DNA of 64,000 bases from Pseudonocardia acidicola (GCF_012911935.1 NZ_JAAXLA010000014.1:45917-109916); one strand, 5' to 3'; counted from the first letter of the stretch, positions 8,410 through 16,912 are shown. Notes: generated by a model not told the origin, from the letters alone. A program made the numbers and translations.

Positions 8410-8681
8410 GTGGACCTCGAGGCCGTGCGCACCGGCGTCGCCGTCGCGGACGCGGGCCGGTTCCAGGAAGCCGCCGCCGACCTGGCGATCATCCGTCAGG
8501 CCGTCTCCGAGCGCGTCGCGGCGCTGGGGAAGGCCCTCGGTGTGCGGCTGTTCACCCGCACCCACCGATCTGGCGCAGCGACGACCCGCACCCCGCACCC
8601 ACCACGCTGCGCGACCACCTCGGCTCCACACGGCCCGGCCGCCCCGAGCGCCAGACCCGGACACCGCAATGGGCCCGGTGA
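8410..8681 (+). pseudogene. LysR-type regulator remnant, internal deletion
   Basis: GTG at 8410 begins an intact LysR helix-turn-helix (MDLEAVRTGVAVADAGRF-like, then AAALGKALGVRLFTRT), about 55 residues. At about 8567 the sequence jumps, in another frame, to what looks like the C-terminal end of a LysR protein: IWRSDDPHPA, TTLRDHL, TPQWAR and a stop at 8679-8681. The whole effector-binding domain (about 200 residues) is gone and the junction is out of frame, so this is a deletion pseudogene. Confidence 0.75.
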
Positions 8682-8835
8682 TCGACACCACCGCGTCCAC
8701 CCCGCGACGACGACGTCATGAGCCGCAACGGCCAGCCGGTCTGCGCGGCCTTCTTCCGCACGTCGCCGGCGGGTTGCCCGGCACCGGTGCCTGACCTGCG
8801 GGAACACCGTTGTGCGCAGCCTCGTTGTGGTCCGC

Positions 8836-9192
8836 ATGGACGACCTGACCGCGCACGAGCACCTGGCGGCCGCGCGCGCCGACGTGCTGCGTCGGCGGGA
8901 GTCGCTGACCCGGCAGTTCGACGCCATCGCGGAGGCGTCGACCTTCACCACCCACGACGACGAGCACGACCCGGAGGGCGCGACGATCGCCTTCGAACGG
9001 GCCTCGGTGCAGGGCCTGCTCGACGGCGTCCGGCACGAACTGGACGCGCTCGACCGGGCCGAGGAACGGCTGCGGGCGGGCACCTACGGGCGCTGCGAGC
9101 AGTGCGGGGGTGAGATCGCCGAGCTCCGGCTGGACGCGCTGCCCGCGGCGGCGACGTGCATCACCTGCGCGTCGTCGCGCCGGCGGCGCTGA
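8836..9192 (+). CDS. TraR/DksA-type zinc finger protein
   Basis: 118 residues. A helical N-terminal coiled-coil region (about 5-80) precedes a C4 zinc finger with Cys87, Cys90, Cys108 and Cys111 (CEQC...CITC), followed by a basic tail SSRRRR. DksA-like proteins bind the secondary channel of RNA polymerase or act as small regulators. ATG 8836 is preferred over an in-frame GTG at 8812 because the family starts near MDDL. The last bases run against the convergent hydrolase remnant. Confidence 0.85.
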   Translation: MDDLTAHEHLAAARADVLRRRESLTRQFDAIAEASTFTTHDDEHDPEGATIAFERASVQGLLDGVRHELDALDRAEERLRAGTYGRCEQCGGEIAELRLDALPAAATCITCASSRRRR

Positions 9193-9335
9193 GCACGCGG
9201 CGCTGCCCACACGGCGCCGATCCGCGACCTGCGGGCGCCACGACCGGTGGTCCCGCCGAACTCGTGGATCAGCAGCAGCGGCTCGCCACTGCCGGTCTCC
9301 TCCCAGTGCAGCGCGACCCCGTCAGCGGTCCTCGC
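9193..9335 (-). pseudogene. Alpha/beta hydrolase N-terminal fragment, frameshifted
   Basis: On the minus strand the frame reads ADGVALHWEETGSGEPLLLI then HEFGG, the first strands and oxyanion-loop region of an alpha/beta hydrolase. Directly after HEFGG, homology continues in another frame as HRSWRPQVADR; adding one G at about 9250 would restore GGDHRSW. No start codon remains, and everything beyond about 55 residues (nucleophile elbow, catalytic Asp/His) is absent because the DksA-like gene occupies the space. A relic, not a gene. Confidence 0.5.
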
Positions 9336-9347
9336 GAACGGCCTGGG

Positions 9348-9707
9348 TCAGCGCGGCCCGTAGACGACGAACGTGTTGCCCCACGGGTCCCTGGCCACCG
9401 CCCGGATCTCGTGCGGCCCCTGCTGGGCGTCGGTGACGACCGTCCCGCCGGCATCGGTGATCGCCCGCAGCGCCGCCGCCACGTCGCCGACCTTGAACGA
9501 CGCGGCGGGCACCCCGCCGGTGACGTCCTCCTCCGCGCCGGCCAGGGCCAGCGTGGTGGTGCCGGCGTCGAGCGCGGCGTAGCGGTCGCCGTCGGCGAAC
9601 TTCAGGCCCAGGCCGAGGGCGTCGCCGTAGAACGCCACGGCGGCGCCGACGTCGCCGACCGGGTGCAGGACGTTGCCGATCTTCACGGGGAGTGCCTGGT
9701 CGGCCAT
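9348..9707 (-). CDS. VOC (glyoxalase/bleomycin resistance) superfamily protein
   Basis: 119 residues forming one VOC domain: HPVGDVGAAVAFYGDALGL at the start (first beta-alpha-beta module, putative metal His), ASFKVGDVAAALRAI at the second module and AVARDPWGNTFVVYGPR at the end. The family covers metal-dependent lyases, dioxygenases and drug-binding proteins; the substrate cannot be inferred. Intact, although flanked by two decayed genes. Confidence 0.85.
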   Translation of the reverse strand: MADQALPVKIGNVLHPVGDVGAAVAFYGDALGLGLKFADGDRYAALDAGTTTLALAGAEEDVTGGVPAASFKVGDVAAALRAITDAGGTVVTDAQQGPHEIRAVARDPWGNTFVVYGPR

Positions 9708-9865
9708 CGGGGGTCTCCGATCGTCGGTCTGGGGTGGGCGCGGCGGCGGCCGGCTCCGCCCACCGTAGATCGTCCGTGCCGGTGCGGGGTGTCCTCGTCC
9801 GCGACACCGGCGGTCGTGTCGGCCCCGCCGGACGGCGGGACGACTGACGGGCGGCCCGGTCCGGC

Positions 9866-10401
9866 GTGGCGGGGGACAGTGATCGCCCTGCCCCCGGGCG
9901 CCGCGTGCTCGTCATCGCCTTCATCGCGGTGCCGTCGGCCGCGCTGCTCGCCGCGCCCCCGCCGGCCTGGGGCCGGTGATCAGCCGGGTCGCCGATCGCC
10001 GCCGGCATCACGCCTTCTCCGACCGGGAGGGCGACCCGCACTCGCCGTGGTTGTACGGCACCTCGACGGCCGCGCCGGCCCGTGGGTTCCTGCATGCCCA
10101 CGTGGGCCGGCTGCTCAGCCGGGACCTGACCGACGTGCGCCGGTTCGCCCCGGACCTGCTCGCCGATCCCGGGCGGCGCCGGGTCGACAGTGCGTTCCTG
10201 CCGCTGAGTGTGCTCAGCCTGCTGGTGCCGGCCGCGCCCGGCGGGTTGCTCACGGTGTCGTGGTGGGGGCGGGGCCGACTGGACACCTCCGCCCGGCCGA
10301 TCTGGATCTTCGAATGGCTCGGCTGGGTCAACGACGTGCGCCGGCCCCGGCCCCGTCGGCCGGCCCGGCTCAGCGCTGCGCCGTCAGGTCGCGCGCGGTG
10401 A
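9866..10401 (+). pseudogene. Acyl-CoA desaturase remnant with two internal deletions
   Basis: Three separate pieces of a membrane fatty-acid desaturase lie in order. From GTG 9866 a first hydrophobic helix (RRVLVIAFIAVPSAALLAAP) ends in a stop at about 9976. The second piece, in a new frame, begins VISRVADRRRHHAFSD and includes the HRRHH-like iron-binding box (here RRRHH), DPHSPW and RGFLHAHVG. After LLTVSWWG (about 10270) it jumps to the C-terminal DTSARPIWIFEWLGWVNDV. The HxxxxH box and the HNxHH box with the helices between are missing. Intact members are about 300-330 residues. Non-functional. Confidence 0.75.
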
Positions 10402-11485
10402 GTGGCGCCGGCGCGCCCGTTATCGCGCACAGCAGGTGGTCGCGGGCGGTGACCATCGCGCTGAGCTTGTCCCGGGCCACCTGTGCCGGCAGGTGGCGCA
10501 GTCCGCAGTCCGGGCTGACGAGCAGCCGGTCGGCGGGCACCACCTCCAGCGCCCGCTCGATCCGCCGCTGCACGACCTCGACGTCCTCGACCGCCTCGGA
10601 CTTGACGTCGAGCACGCCGACGCCCAGCACCCGGTCCCACCCGTGGCGCTTCACGAGCTGCAGGTCGTCGTCGCCCTTGCGGGCGAACTCCAGCAGCAGC
10701 TGGTCGACGGTCGCGTCGAGCACCGCCGGGAACAGGAAGTCGTAGTGGCCCTCCCACAGCGGGCGGGCGTAGCGGTTGCCGTAACAGACGTGCAGCGCCC
10801 AGGTCACCGGCACGTCCTCGGTCACGATGTTGACCGCCTCGACGGCCAGGTCGATCTGCTCGGGGTGGCCGGCCAGGAGCGGCTCGTCGATCTGCAGCAG
10901 CTGCGCGCCGGCGTCGGCCAGCGCGCGGGCCTCCGCGTTGAGCACCCGGGCCAGCGCACGGACCAGGTCGGCCTGGTCCGGGTAGGCCTCGTTGTGCAGC
11001 CGCCGGGACAGCGAGAACGGTCCGGTGAGGGTGAACCTGGTCGGCCGGTCGGTGTAGGTCAGGGTGAAGCGCAGGTCGTCGGCCAGCCCGAGCGGGCCCG
11101 GGGCGTCGGGCTCCGGCATCGGTTCGCTCAGCACCAGGTCCAGGTAGTCGAAGTAGAACACCTTGATCGGGGTGCGTACCCGCACCCCGGGGACCCGGGC
11201 CAGCAGGTAGTCGATGTCGTTGTCGCGGCGCAGCTCGCCGTCGGAGAGGATGTCGATCCCGGCGACCTCCTGGTCCTTGAGCGCCGCCTTGATCGCCATG
11301 TCGTGCATCTCGGCGAGCTGGGTGCGGCTCAGGCTGCCGTGGTAGACGCCGGTCTTGGCCCGCTCCAGCCAGTCCGGCACTGGCCAGGACCCGACGACGG
11401 TGGTCGGGATCAGCCGGCGCGGCGCCGGGTCCGGGGTGTGCGGGTCCGGGGTGTGCGGGTCCGGGGTGTGCACTGTGCCGGTCAC
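10370..11485 (-). CDS. MetE-like zinc methyltransferase (core-MetE type)
   Basis: 371 residues, corresponding to the C-terminal catalytic barrel of cobalamin-independent methionine synthase. Landmarks are PTTVVGSWPVP near residue 27, DILSDGE, IDEPLL near 200, and zinc ligands His232, Cys234, probably Glu266, and Cys327 (SPDCGL). The MetE N-terminal half is missing, as in core-MetE and methyl- or alkyl-transferases that use donors other than polyglutamylated folate. GTG starts 2 bp after the upstream methyltransferase stop, so the two form an operon. The N-terminus has three HTPDP repeats from a 15-bp tandem repeat. Methyl donor and acceptor are unknown. Confidence 0.85.
   Translation of the reverse strand: MTGTVHTPDPHTPDPHTPDPAPRRLIPTTVVGSWPVPDWLERAKTGVYHGSLSRTQLAEMHDMAIKAALKDQEVAGIDILSDGELRRDNDIDYLLARVPGVRVRTPIKVFYFDYLDLVLSEPMPEPDAPGPLGLADDLRFTLTYTDRPTRFTLTGPFSLSRRLHNEAYPDQADLVRALARVLNAEARALADAGAQLLQIDEPLLAGHPEQIDLAVEAVNIVTEDVPVTWALHVCYGNRYARPLWEGHYDFLFPAVLDATVDQLLLEFARKGDDDLQLVKRHGWDRVLGVGVLDVKSEAVEDVEVVQRRIERALEVVPADRLLVSPDCGLRHLPAQVARDKLSAMVTARDHLLCAITGAPAPLTARDLTAQR
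11431..11475. repeat. 15-bp tandem repeat inside MetE-like gene
   Basis: Two full copies and a partial third of ccggggtgtgcgggt encode HTPDP repeats at the very N-terminus of the MetE-like protein. Copy number may vary between strains and would change only a disordered leader. Confidence 0.7.
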
Positions 11486-11487
11486 CG

Positions 11488-12993
11488 TCAGTCCCTCACG
11501 TTCACGGTCATGGTGGTGATGTGGGAGCCGGCGCGGTGCGCGAACGGGGCGAAGGTGACGTCGAAGCCCTTGCGGGTGCCGATGTGGGCGAGCAGCGGGC
11601 CGTTCACCCAGTTGACGACCGAGCCGTCGTACTTGCCGGGCCCGCGGAACCCGGTCCGGTACTGATCGATCGCGGTGACGAACAGGTCGTGGCACTGCAG
11701 CCGGCCGAAGGGGTGCAGCAGCGGCAGGGTCTCGGCGAAGCTCGCCGCGGCGCCGTTGGCCACGTGCAGCCGCACGTCACCGCCGGTGGCGAGCAGCGGG
11801 CGCAGCAGTTCGCCGCTGATCCCGGGCGCGATCGTGTAGGTGTCCAGCCCGTGCAGCGGGACGTAGCGCTCCTGCAGCCGCACCGCGTCCCAGCACGCCC
11901 GCCAGAACCCGACCGCGGCGTCCACCCCGCTGAAGTGTGCGGGAGCGGCGTCGGCGAGCAGCGCCGGGCCGAGCCGGAGCAGCTTGGTCACCAGCCCGCC
12001 CAGCGCGTCCGGCGCCACGGCCACCGACCGTGCGATCGCCGCCGCGGCCGGCCCCGCCAGGTAGGCCCGCGCCTGCACCAGGTGCTCGCGCTGCCCGATC
12101 GTCGCGAGCTCGTCGGTCGGCAGGTTGTCGTAGACGTTGGAGATGTAGACGAGGAAGACCTTGAACCGCAGGAACCCCAGCGCCGTCATCGGGTGCATCG
12201 CGTCGAGCACCAGCGAGCTGACGTGCGTGCCGTGGTCGCCCACGTTCGCCCGGGCCAGTTCCAGCACGTGCGGGGAGTAGTCGCACATCAGGTAGTGCAG
12301 CCGCCGGTAGTACTCGCGGCCGTGCGCGCGGTCGAGCTCGACGAAGGTGTCCAGCCAGGTGCGGGCCTGGTTGCCGTTGCCGACGCCGAGTTCGACGACG
12401 TAGAGCTCGGCGGGCAGCGCGCGCCGCTCGGCGAGGGCGTCCCACACCGCGAACAGCTCGCCGATCGTCTCCCGGACGGCCTCGGTGTTGCGGGCGTCGC
12501 TGCGGCCACCGGGCAGCGCCGACTCGTAGGTCTTTCCGGTCGCCTGCTCCCAGTCCTGCAGGTGCTGCCAGTACAGCTGGTTGAACGCCCAGATCCGGCT
12601 GCGGCTGGTCGGTCCCCACTCCTCGAGCGTGACCCGGCCGGGGTCGTCTGCCGTGCCCGGTCCATCGGCCCGGTGGGCGCGCAGCGCGGCCTCGGTGGCC
12701 GCGCCGGCCCCGCCGTCGAGCCGCCGCAGGTCGAGCGCGAGCTCCACCGGGGTGGCGCTGCCGCCGTTGCGCGCGTGGTCGGGCACCGCGCTGATCACCG
12801 GGCGCACCTCGACGGGTTCGCGGAAGTTGTTGCGGTACTGGATCCAGTCGCAGACCAGCCGCAGCCGGGACAGGTCGGCGTCGGTCTCGGCGCAGCCGAC
12901 GGCGGCGCGCAGCACCGGGTCGAGCGCCGCGGTCACGTCGAGCGAGTTCTCCCCGCGCAGCTTCGCGGTCGGACGCACCTCAACCAGCAACAA
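11488..12993 (-). CDS. Class I SAM-dependent methyltransferase-like protein, partner of MetE-like gene
   Basis: About 501 residues from a TTG preceded by GGGGAGG; a second TTG three bases on is equally possible. The central region has a Rossmann SAM-binding motif, ELYVVELGVGNGNQARTW (about 212-229), an acidic residue in the next strand (MCDYSPHVLELARAN) and LVYISNVYDNLP after the fourth strand. The flanking N-terminal (~150) and C-terminal (~170) regions are not recognised. Together with the MetE-like protein encoded 2 bp downstream it probably makes or uses a methylated thiol or related compound. No relation to DUF1852/MesX was seen. Predicted cytoplasmic. Confidence 0.65.
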   Translation of the reverse strand: MLLVEVRPTAKLRGENSLDVTAALDPVLRAAVGCAETDADLSRLRLVCDWIQYRNNFREPVEVRPVISAVPDHARNGGSATPVELALDLRRLDGGAGAATEAALRAHRADGPGTADDPGRVTLEEWGPTSRSRIWAFNQLYWQHLQDWEQATGKTYESALPGGRSDARNTEAVRETIGELFAVWDALAERRALPAELYVVELGVGNGNQARTWLDTFVELDRAHGREYYRRLHYLMCDYSPHVLELARANVGDHGTHVSSLVLDAMHPMTALGFLRFKVFLVYISNVYDNLPTDELATIGQREHLVQARAYLAGPAAAAIARSVAVAPDALGGLVTKLLRLGPALLADAAPAHFSGVDAAVGFWRACWDAVRLQERYVPLHGLDTYTIAPGISGELLRPLLATGGDVRLHVANGAAASFAETLPLLHPFGRLQCHDLFVTAIDQYRTGFRGPGKYDGSVVNWVNGPLLAHIGTRKGFDVTFAPFAHRAGSHITTMTVNVRD

Positions 12994-13023
12994 CGCCTCC
13001 CCTCCCCGGCCGCAACCTCATTG

Positions 13024-13071
13024 CATCGGGGTGGCTTCGCCGGCGTCCAGTGCCGCAAAGCCATCCCGATG
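13024..13071 (-). promoter_or_regulatory. Imperfect hairpin upstream of the methyltransferase operon
   Basis: The arms 13024-13037 and 13058-13071 (catcggggtggctt / aagccatcccgatg) pair over 14 bp with one G-U position and a 20-nt loop. It ends about 30 nt before the TTG start at 12993, so it would lie in the leader transcript. It could be an attenuator or a structured RNA element. It does not match a SAM or cobalamin riboswitch closely enough to name. Confidence 0.35.
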
Positions 13072-13131
13072 GCACGAACCCATGTGCGGCATCAGCGATC
13101 GTCCACCGAGACCGGGTGGGGTATTTTGTGT

Positions 13132-13147
13132 CCGGGTACAAACCCGG
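13132..13147 (-). terminator. Short hairpin after the coiled-coil gene
   Basis: Perfect 6-bp stem (ccgggt/acccgg) with a 4-nt loop, located 5 bp past the stop of the minus-strand gene ending at 13152. There is no T tract, so it is a weak candidate terminator separating that gene from the methyltransferase operon. Confidence 0.35.
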
Positions 13148-13151
13148 GCCG

Positions 13152-13445
13152 CTACTGCGGTCCGTGCTCCACCGCGATCATCGCGCGGGCGACCACCGGC
13201 CGGAGATGACCGGGCAGCGGGGCGGTGGTCGCACGCAGATGCGCGACGGCCTCCCGTAGCGCGGCCACCTCACCGCGAAGCCCGGCGATGGTGGCCTGGT
13301 CGGCGCGTGCCCGCTCGGTGTCCGCGACGCCACAGATGCGCTCGAGCTCGCGCAGCAGCGGCGCGACCACGCTCGTCGCGTCGGTGCGGCCGGGCTCCCG
13401 GGATACCGTCTCCACGCCCGCTCCTCGGGATAGCTCCGTCGCCAT
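13152..13445 (-). CDS. Small coiled-coil hypothetical protein
   Basis: 97 residues from ATG 13445. Residues ~35-75 (ERICGVADTERARADQ, then LRGEVAALREAVAHL) form a heptad-like helix; the ends are flexible. No signal peptide or domain. Divergent to the PucR gene across about 157 bp and upstream of the methyltransferase operon on the same strand, from which it is separated by a possible terminator. Function unknown. Confidence 0.5.
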   Translation of the reverse strand: MATELSRGAGVETVSREPGRTDATSVVAPLLRELERICGVADTERARADQATIAGLRGEVAALREAVAHLRATTAPLPGHLRPVVARAMIAVEHGPQ

Positions 13446-13602
13446 GACCAATCCCGCGGAACGCTACCGCCGGCTGATCCGGGCTCCCATGTCATCGGAC
13501 ACAAATGTTCGGGGCCGCTGTTCATGGTCCGGTCACAAGCGCTGCGAGGACCCGAGCCCACCCTTCGTTGCCGCCGCCCGCGACCGCTTCTAGGCTCCCG
13601 CC

Positions 13603-14958
13603 ATGGGGCGACCGGAGCCGGCGTCACCGGCACAACGGCCGGCGACCGCCCCGACCTCCGTCCCGGCCCCGGCCCCGGCGGCGCACGGCCGGGACCGCCG
13701 GGAGAACGTGCTGCTGCGCGAACTCGTCGCGGTGTACAGCCACCTGTCCGGGCTGGCCTCGCAGGACACCGAGGTCGGCGGCGTGCTGCGGCTGGTGGCG
13801 GCTCGCACCGGCGCCGGTGCCACCGTTCTCACCTCCACCCTCGACGTGCTGGCCGCGGTCCCCGACGACGTCGGCGACCGGCTGCGCGACGGCGTGGGGG
13901 CGACCCGGCTGGCGCAGGTGCTGGCCGCGTCGGCGCGCAACCGGCGGCCGGTGACACTGCGCGGCCTCGACGCCGGAGCCGGGGTGATCGCCGGGGTGAT
14001 CGTGGTCGCGCCGATCCTGGTCGGCGACGACGTGCCCGCCCACCTGGTCACCCTCAGCGGCCACGACGAGCGGCCCGGCGACGAGCTCGACGACGACCTC
14101 AGCCTGCTGCTCACCGAACACGCCGCCACCATCTGCGGCATCATCATCGGGCGCGACCGGGTCGTGGCCGCCGCCGCGGGCCGGGCCCGTCGCGACCTGA
14201 TCGAGGCGCTGCTGCTCGCCCGGGACCGCGACGACGGCGAGGCCGAACGCTGGGCAGGGCACCTCGGGCTCGCCCGCGGCGTCGACCACCACGTCCTCGC
14301 GGTCGGTGTCGCCACCGCGGCCCCGGCCGGCGTCGCGGGCCCCCGTGGCCGGGTGCTCGACCTCGCCGAACACGCCCTGAGTCGTCGCGCGCCCACCGCC
14401 GTGGTCGCCGGGCGCGAACACGAGGTGGTGGCGGTCGTCCCGGCCGGCGACATCGATCCGCGCGCGCTCGGGGAGCACTGCCTCGACGTGATCGCGCAGC
14501 GCCACCCCGACTCCGCGGTCGTGGTCGGCGTCGGCGGCCGCTGCCGCGGCCCGGCGGACATCGCCCGGTCCTACGCCGAGGCCCGCCGTGCCATCGACGC
14601 GTCGGCCCGGATGGGCCGGTCCGGCCGGGTCGTGGCGTTCGACGACCTCGGCATCCACCGGCTGCTGCTGCAGGTGCCCGATCTCGGCGAGCTGCGCGCG
14701 TTCGCCACCGACGTGCTCGGCGAGCTCGTCGCGGACCGCGAGCACCGCGCCGACCTGCTCAGCACGCTGACCGCCTGGTTCCGCTGCAACGGCAGCCCGC
14801 AGCGCACCGCGCGGGAGCTGCACGTGCACCCGAACACCGTCAGCTACCGGATCCGGCGGGTGGAGGAGATCGCCGGGCTGCGCCTGGACAGCTACCGGGA
14901 TCGGCTGATGGCGCAGGTCGCGTGTGAGATCGTCACGGCACTGGGGGAGCGGGGATGA
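13603..14958 (+). CDS. PucR family transcriptional regulator
   Basis: 451 residues: Ala/Pro-rich N-terminus, GAF-like sensor region (about 30-190), GGDEF-related/CdaR middle domain (about 260-370, with GVGGRCRGPADIARSYAEAR), and a C-terminal PucR helix-turn-helix (ARELHVHPNTVSYRIRRVEE, about 405-430). Such regulators activate nearby catabolic operons in response to small molecules. The stop overlaps the start of the methyltransferase/reductase fusion gene by 4 bp (ATGA), so the regulator is part of the C1 operon it probably controls. Confidence 0.9.
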   Translation: MGRPEPASPAQRPATAPTSVPAPAPAAHGRDRRENVLLRELVAVYSHLSGLASQDTEVGGVLRLVAARTGAGATVLTSTLDVLAAVPDDVGDRLRDGVGATRLAQVLAASARNRRPVTLRGLDAGAGVIAGVIVVAPILVGDDVPAHLVTLSGHDERPGDELDDDLSLLLTEHAATICGIIIGRDRVVAAAAGRARRDLIEALLLARDRDDGEAERWAGHLGLARGVDHHVLAVGVATAAPAGVAGPRGRVLDLAEHALSRRAPTAVVAGREHEVVAVVPAGDIDPRALGEHCLDVIAQRHPDSAVVVGVGGRCRGPADIARSYAEARRAIDASARMGRSGRVVAFDDLGIHRLLLQVPDLGELRAFATDVLGELVADREHRADLLSTLTAWFRCNGSPQRTARELHVHPNTVSYRIRRVEEIAGLRLDSYRDRLMAQVACEIVTALGERG

Positions 14959-16751
14959 CCGATTTCGCGGCCGCGCTGGGTACCCGGGTCCTGGTCGCCG
15001 ACGGTGCGATGGGCACCGTGCTGCACGCCGCCGGCAATCCGCTGGACCGCGCGTTGCCCGAACTGAACCTGTCCAACGCCACGCTGGTGCGCTGGGTGCA
15101 CGACAGCTACCTGCAGGCCGGCGTCGACATCATCCAGACCAACACGTTCGGCGCCAACCGGCTCCGGCTCGACACGAGCGGGCTGGGCGAGCTGACCCAG
15201 GAGATCAACACCGCCGGGGTTCGAGTGGCCCTGGAGGCGGCGCGGGCCGCCGGGCGGCCGGTGTTCGTCGGCGGCTCGGTGTCGCCCGCGGTGACCATCC
15301 AGCAGCGCCGCCGGGTCCCACCGGCGGATCGGGCGCAGGCGCTGCGGGAACAGATCGCCAGCCTCGTCGACGCCGGGGTGGACCTGATCGTGCTGGAGAC
15401 CTTCGGCTTCCTCGACGAGCTGGTCGAGGCGGCGACGGTGGCGACCGAGAACGGGGCGGTACCGGTGATCGCGCAGGCCACCTTCGCCGCCGACGGGCAC
15501 ACGCTCAGCGGGCACACCCCGGCCGAGGTGTGCGCGGCGCTGGGCGAGCTCCCCGTCGCGGTGCTCGGTACGAACTGCACCCTGGGCCCGCAGCGGCTGC
15601 TCGCGATCGTCGGGGAACTGCGTGCGCACACCGGGCTGCCGATCGCGGCCCAGCCCAACGCCGGGTTGCCGCGGCGCACCACCGCCCTGCGGTTCGAGTA
15701 CGAGATCGACCCCGAGTACGTCGCGCGCTACGCCGAGCGCCTGGTCGAGGCGGGGGCGACGATCGTGGGCGGATGCTGCGGCACCACCCCTGCGCATCTC
15801 GAGGCGGTCGTCACGGCCGTGCGGGCGATGCCCGGGCCGGCACCGGAGGCGATCGAGGAGGCGCGGCCGCAGCACCCGCCGGCGGTCACCGGGTGGACGC
15901 CGCGCGAGAGCTTCGTCGTCGCCGCCGAGATCGAGCCGCCACCGGCCGGGCGGGTGGCGGAAGCGGTCGACCGGGCCCGGGCGCTGCGCGAGCTCGGTGT
16001 GGACACGGTGTACGTCGCGGCCGGGGACGGCCCGCGGGCCCGGCTCGACCCGGTCAACCTCGCGGTGCACCTGCAGCACCAGCTCGCGGTGGCGGCGTTC
16101 GCCAGCGTCACCACCTGGGACAAGACGATCATGGCGCTGCAGGCCGACCTGCTCGGCGCGCACGCGCTCGGGGTGCGCCGGATCGTGTGCGAGACCGGCA
16201 ACCCACCGCTGCTCGGGGACTATCCGCACGTCGACGGGGTGTGGGACGTCGACTCGGTCGGCCTGGTCGAGCTGCTCGCCGGGCTCAACGCGGGCCTGGA
16301 CTGCAACGGCCTGCGGCTGGCCGGCACGACGTCGTTCGAGATCGGTGCGCGGATCAACCCCGGCGCCCGGGACCTGCCCGCGGAGGCCCGCCGAGCCCTG
16401 CGCAAGATCGACGCAGGCGCGCACTTCCTGATCACCCGCCCGGTCTACGAGCTGGAACGGCTGCGCCGGCTGCGCGCGGCGCTCGGCGCACCGCGGGTGC
16501 CGGTGCTGGCCTCGATCCGTCCGCTGGGCGGCTTCGCGGAGGCGGAGTACCTGCGCCACGAGGTGCCCGACGTGACCGTTCCGCCGGAGACGCTGTCGGT
16601 GCTGCAGCGGGCCGGCGACGCGGCGCCGGCCGCGGCGATCGAGCTGGCGGTCGAACTGGTCACGGGGGTTCGGGACCTGGTCGACGGGGTGCTGCTGGCC
16701 CTGCCGGACGGTCCCGAGGTGGCCGGCCGGCTGCTCGCCGCCGCCCGCTGA
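14955..16751 (+). CDS. Homocysteine S-methyltransferase / methylenetetrahydrofolate reductase fusion
   Basis: 598 residues. Residues 1-290 are a homocysteine S-methyltransferase barrel (ADGAMGT, QTNTFGANR, LETFGF) with zinc cysteines in GTNCTLGP and GGCCGTTP. Residues about 310-590 are a MetF-like FAD domain (AAEIEPPPAGR, CETGNPP, GARINPGA, FLITRPVYE). The same architecture occurs in YitJ of Bacillus. It links methyl-THF/methylene-THF interconversion to methyl transfer involving homocysteine. Overlaps the PucR gene and precedes a MetE-like gene, so it may run in the oxidative direction, moving methyl groups from a substrate into the folate pool; direction is inference. Confidence 0.9.
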   Translation: MTDFAAALGTRVLVADGAMGTVLHAAGNPLDRALPELNLSNATLVRWVHDSYLQAGVDIIQTNTFGANRLRLDTSGLGELTQEINTAGVRVALEAARAAGRPVFVGGSVSPAVTIQQRRRVPPADRAQALREQIASLVDAGVDLIVLETFGFLDELVEAATVATENGAVPVIAQATFAADGHTLSGHTPAEVCAALGELPVAVLGTNCTLGPQRLLAIVGELRAHTGLPIAAQPNAGLPRRTTALRFEYEIDPEYVARYAERLVEAGATIVGGCCGTTPAHLEAVVTAVRAMPGPAPEAIEEARPQHPPAVTGWTPRESFVVAAEIEPPPAGRVAEAVDRARALRELGVDTVYVAAGDGPRARLDPVNLAVHLQHQLAVAAFASVTTWDKTIMALQADLLGAHALGVRRIVCETGNPPLLGDYPHVDGVWDVDSVGLVELLAGLNAGLDCNGLRLAGTTSFEIGARINPGARDLPAEARRALRKIDAGAHFLITRPVYELERLRRLRAALGAPRVPVLASIRPLGGFAEAEYLRHEVPDVTVPPETLSVLQRAGDAAPAAAIELAVELVTGVRDLVDGVLLALPDGPEVAGRLLAAAR

Positions 16752-16767
16752 CCGGCGGTTGCGACGA

Positions 16768-16797
16768 TTGACGTGATCCGTGTCACGCGAGTACTTT
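16768..16797 (+). promoter_or_regulatory. Candidate sigma-70-type promoter before MetE-like gene
   Basis: TTGACG (16768-16773) and TACTTT (16792-16797) with an 18-bp spacer, in the ~160-bp gap after the fusion gene and about 115 bp before the next start. Suggests the MetE-like/cyclohydrolase genes have their own promoter as well as read-through. Confidence 0.4.
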
Positions 16798-16912
16798 CGC
16801 GCCGCGTAGCGGGACGCGCATGTGTCGTGACCTCGTGACCCTCGGCAGTGACTTCGGCCCGTGGCCACCGCGATGTGCGCGCCACCCCCACCGGACCGAG
16901 GAGAACCCCGCC

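Noticed and set aside
12994..13150. SAM-IV or cobalamin riboswitch before the methyltransferase operon
   Set aside because: Some box-like fragments (ggcactgg, ccggcgaagcc) were seen, but the conserved core and pseudoknot elements could not be matched; kept only as an unnamed hairpin.
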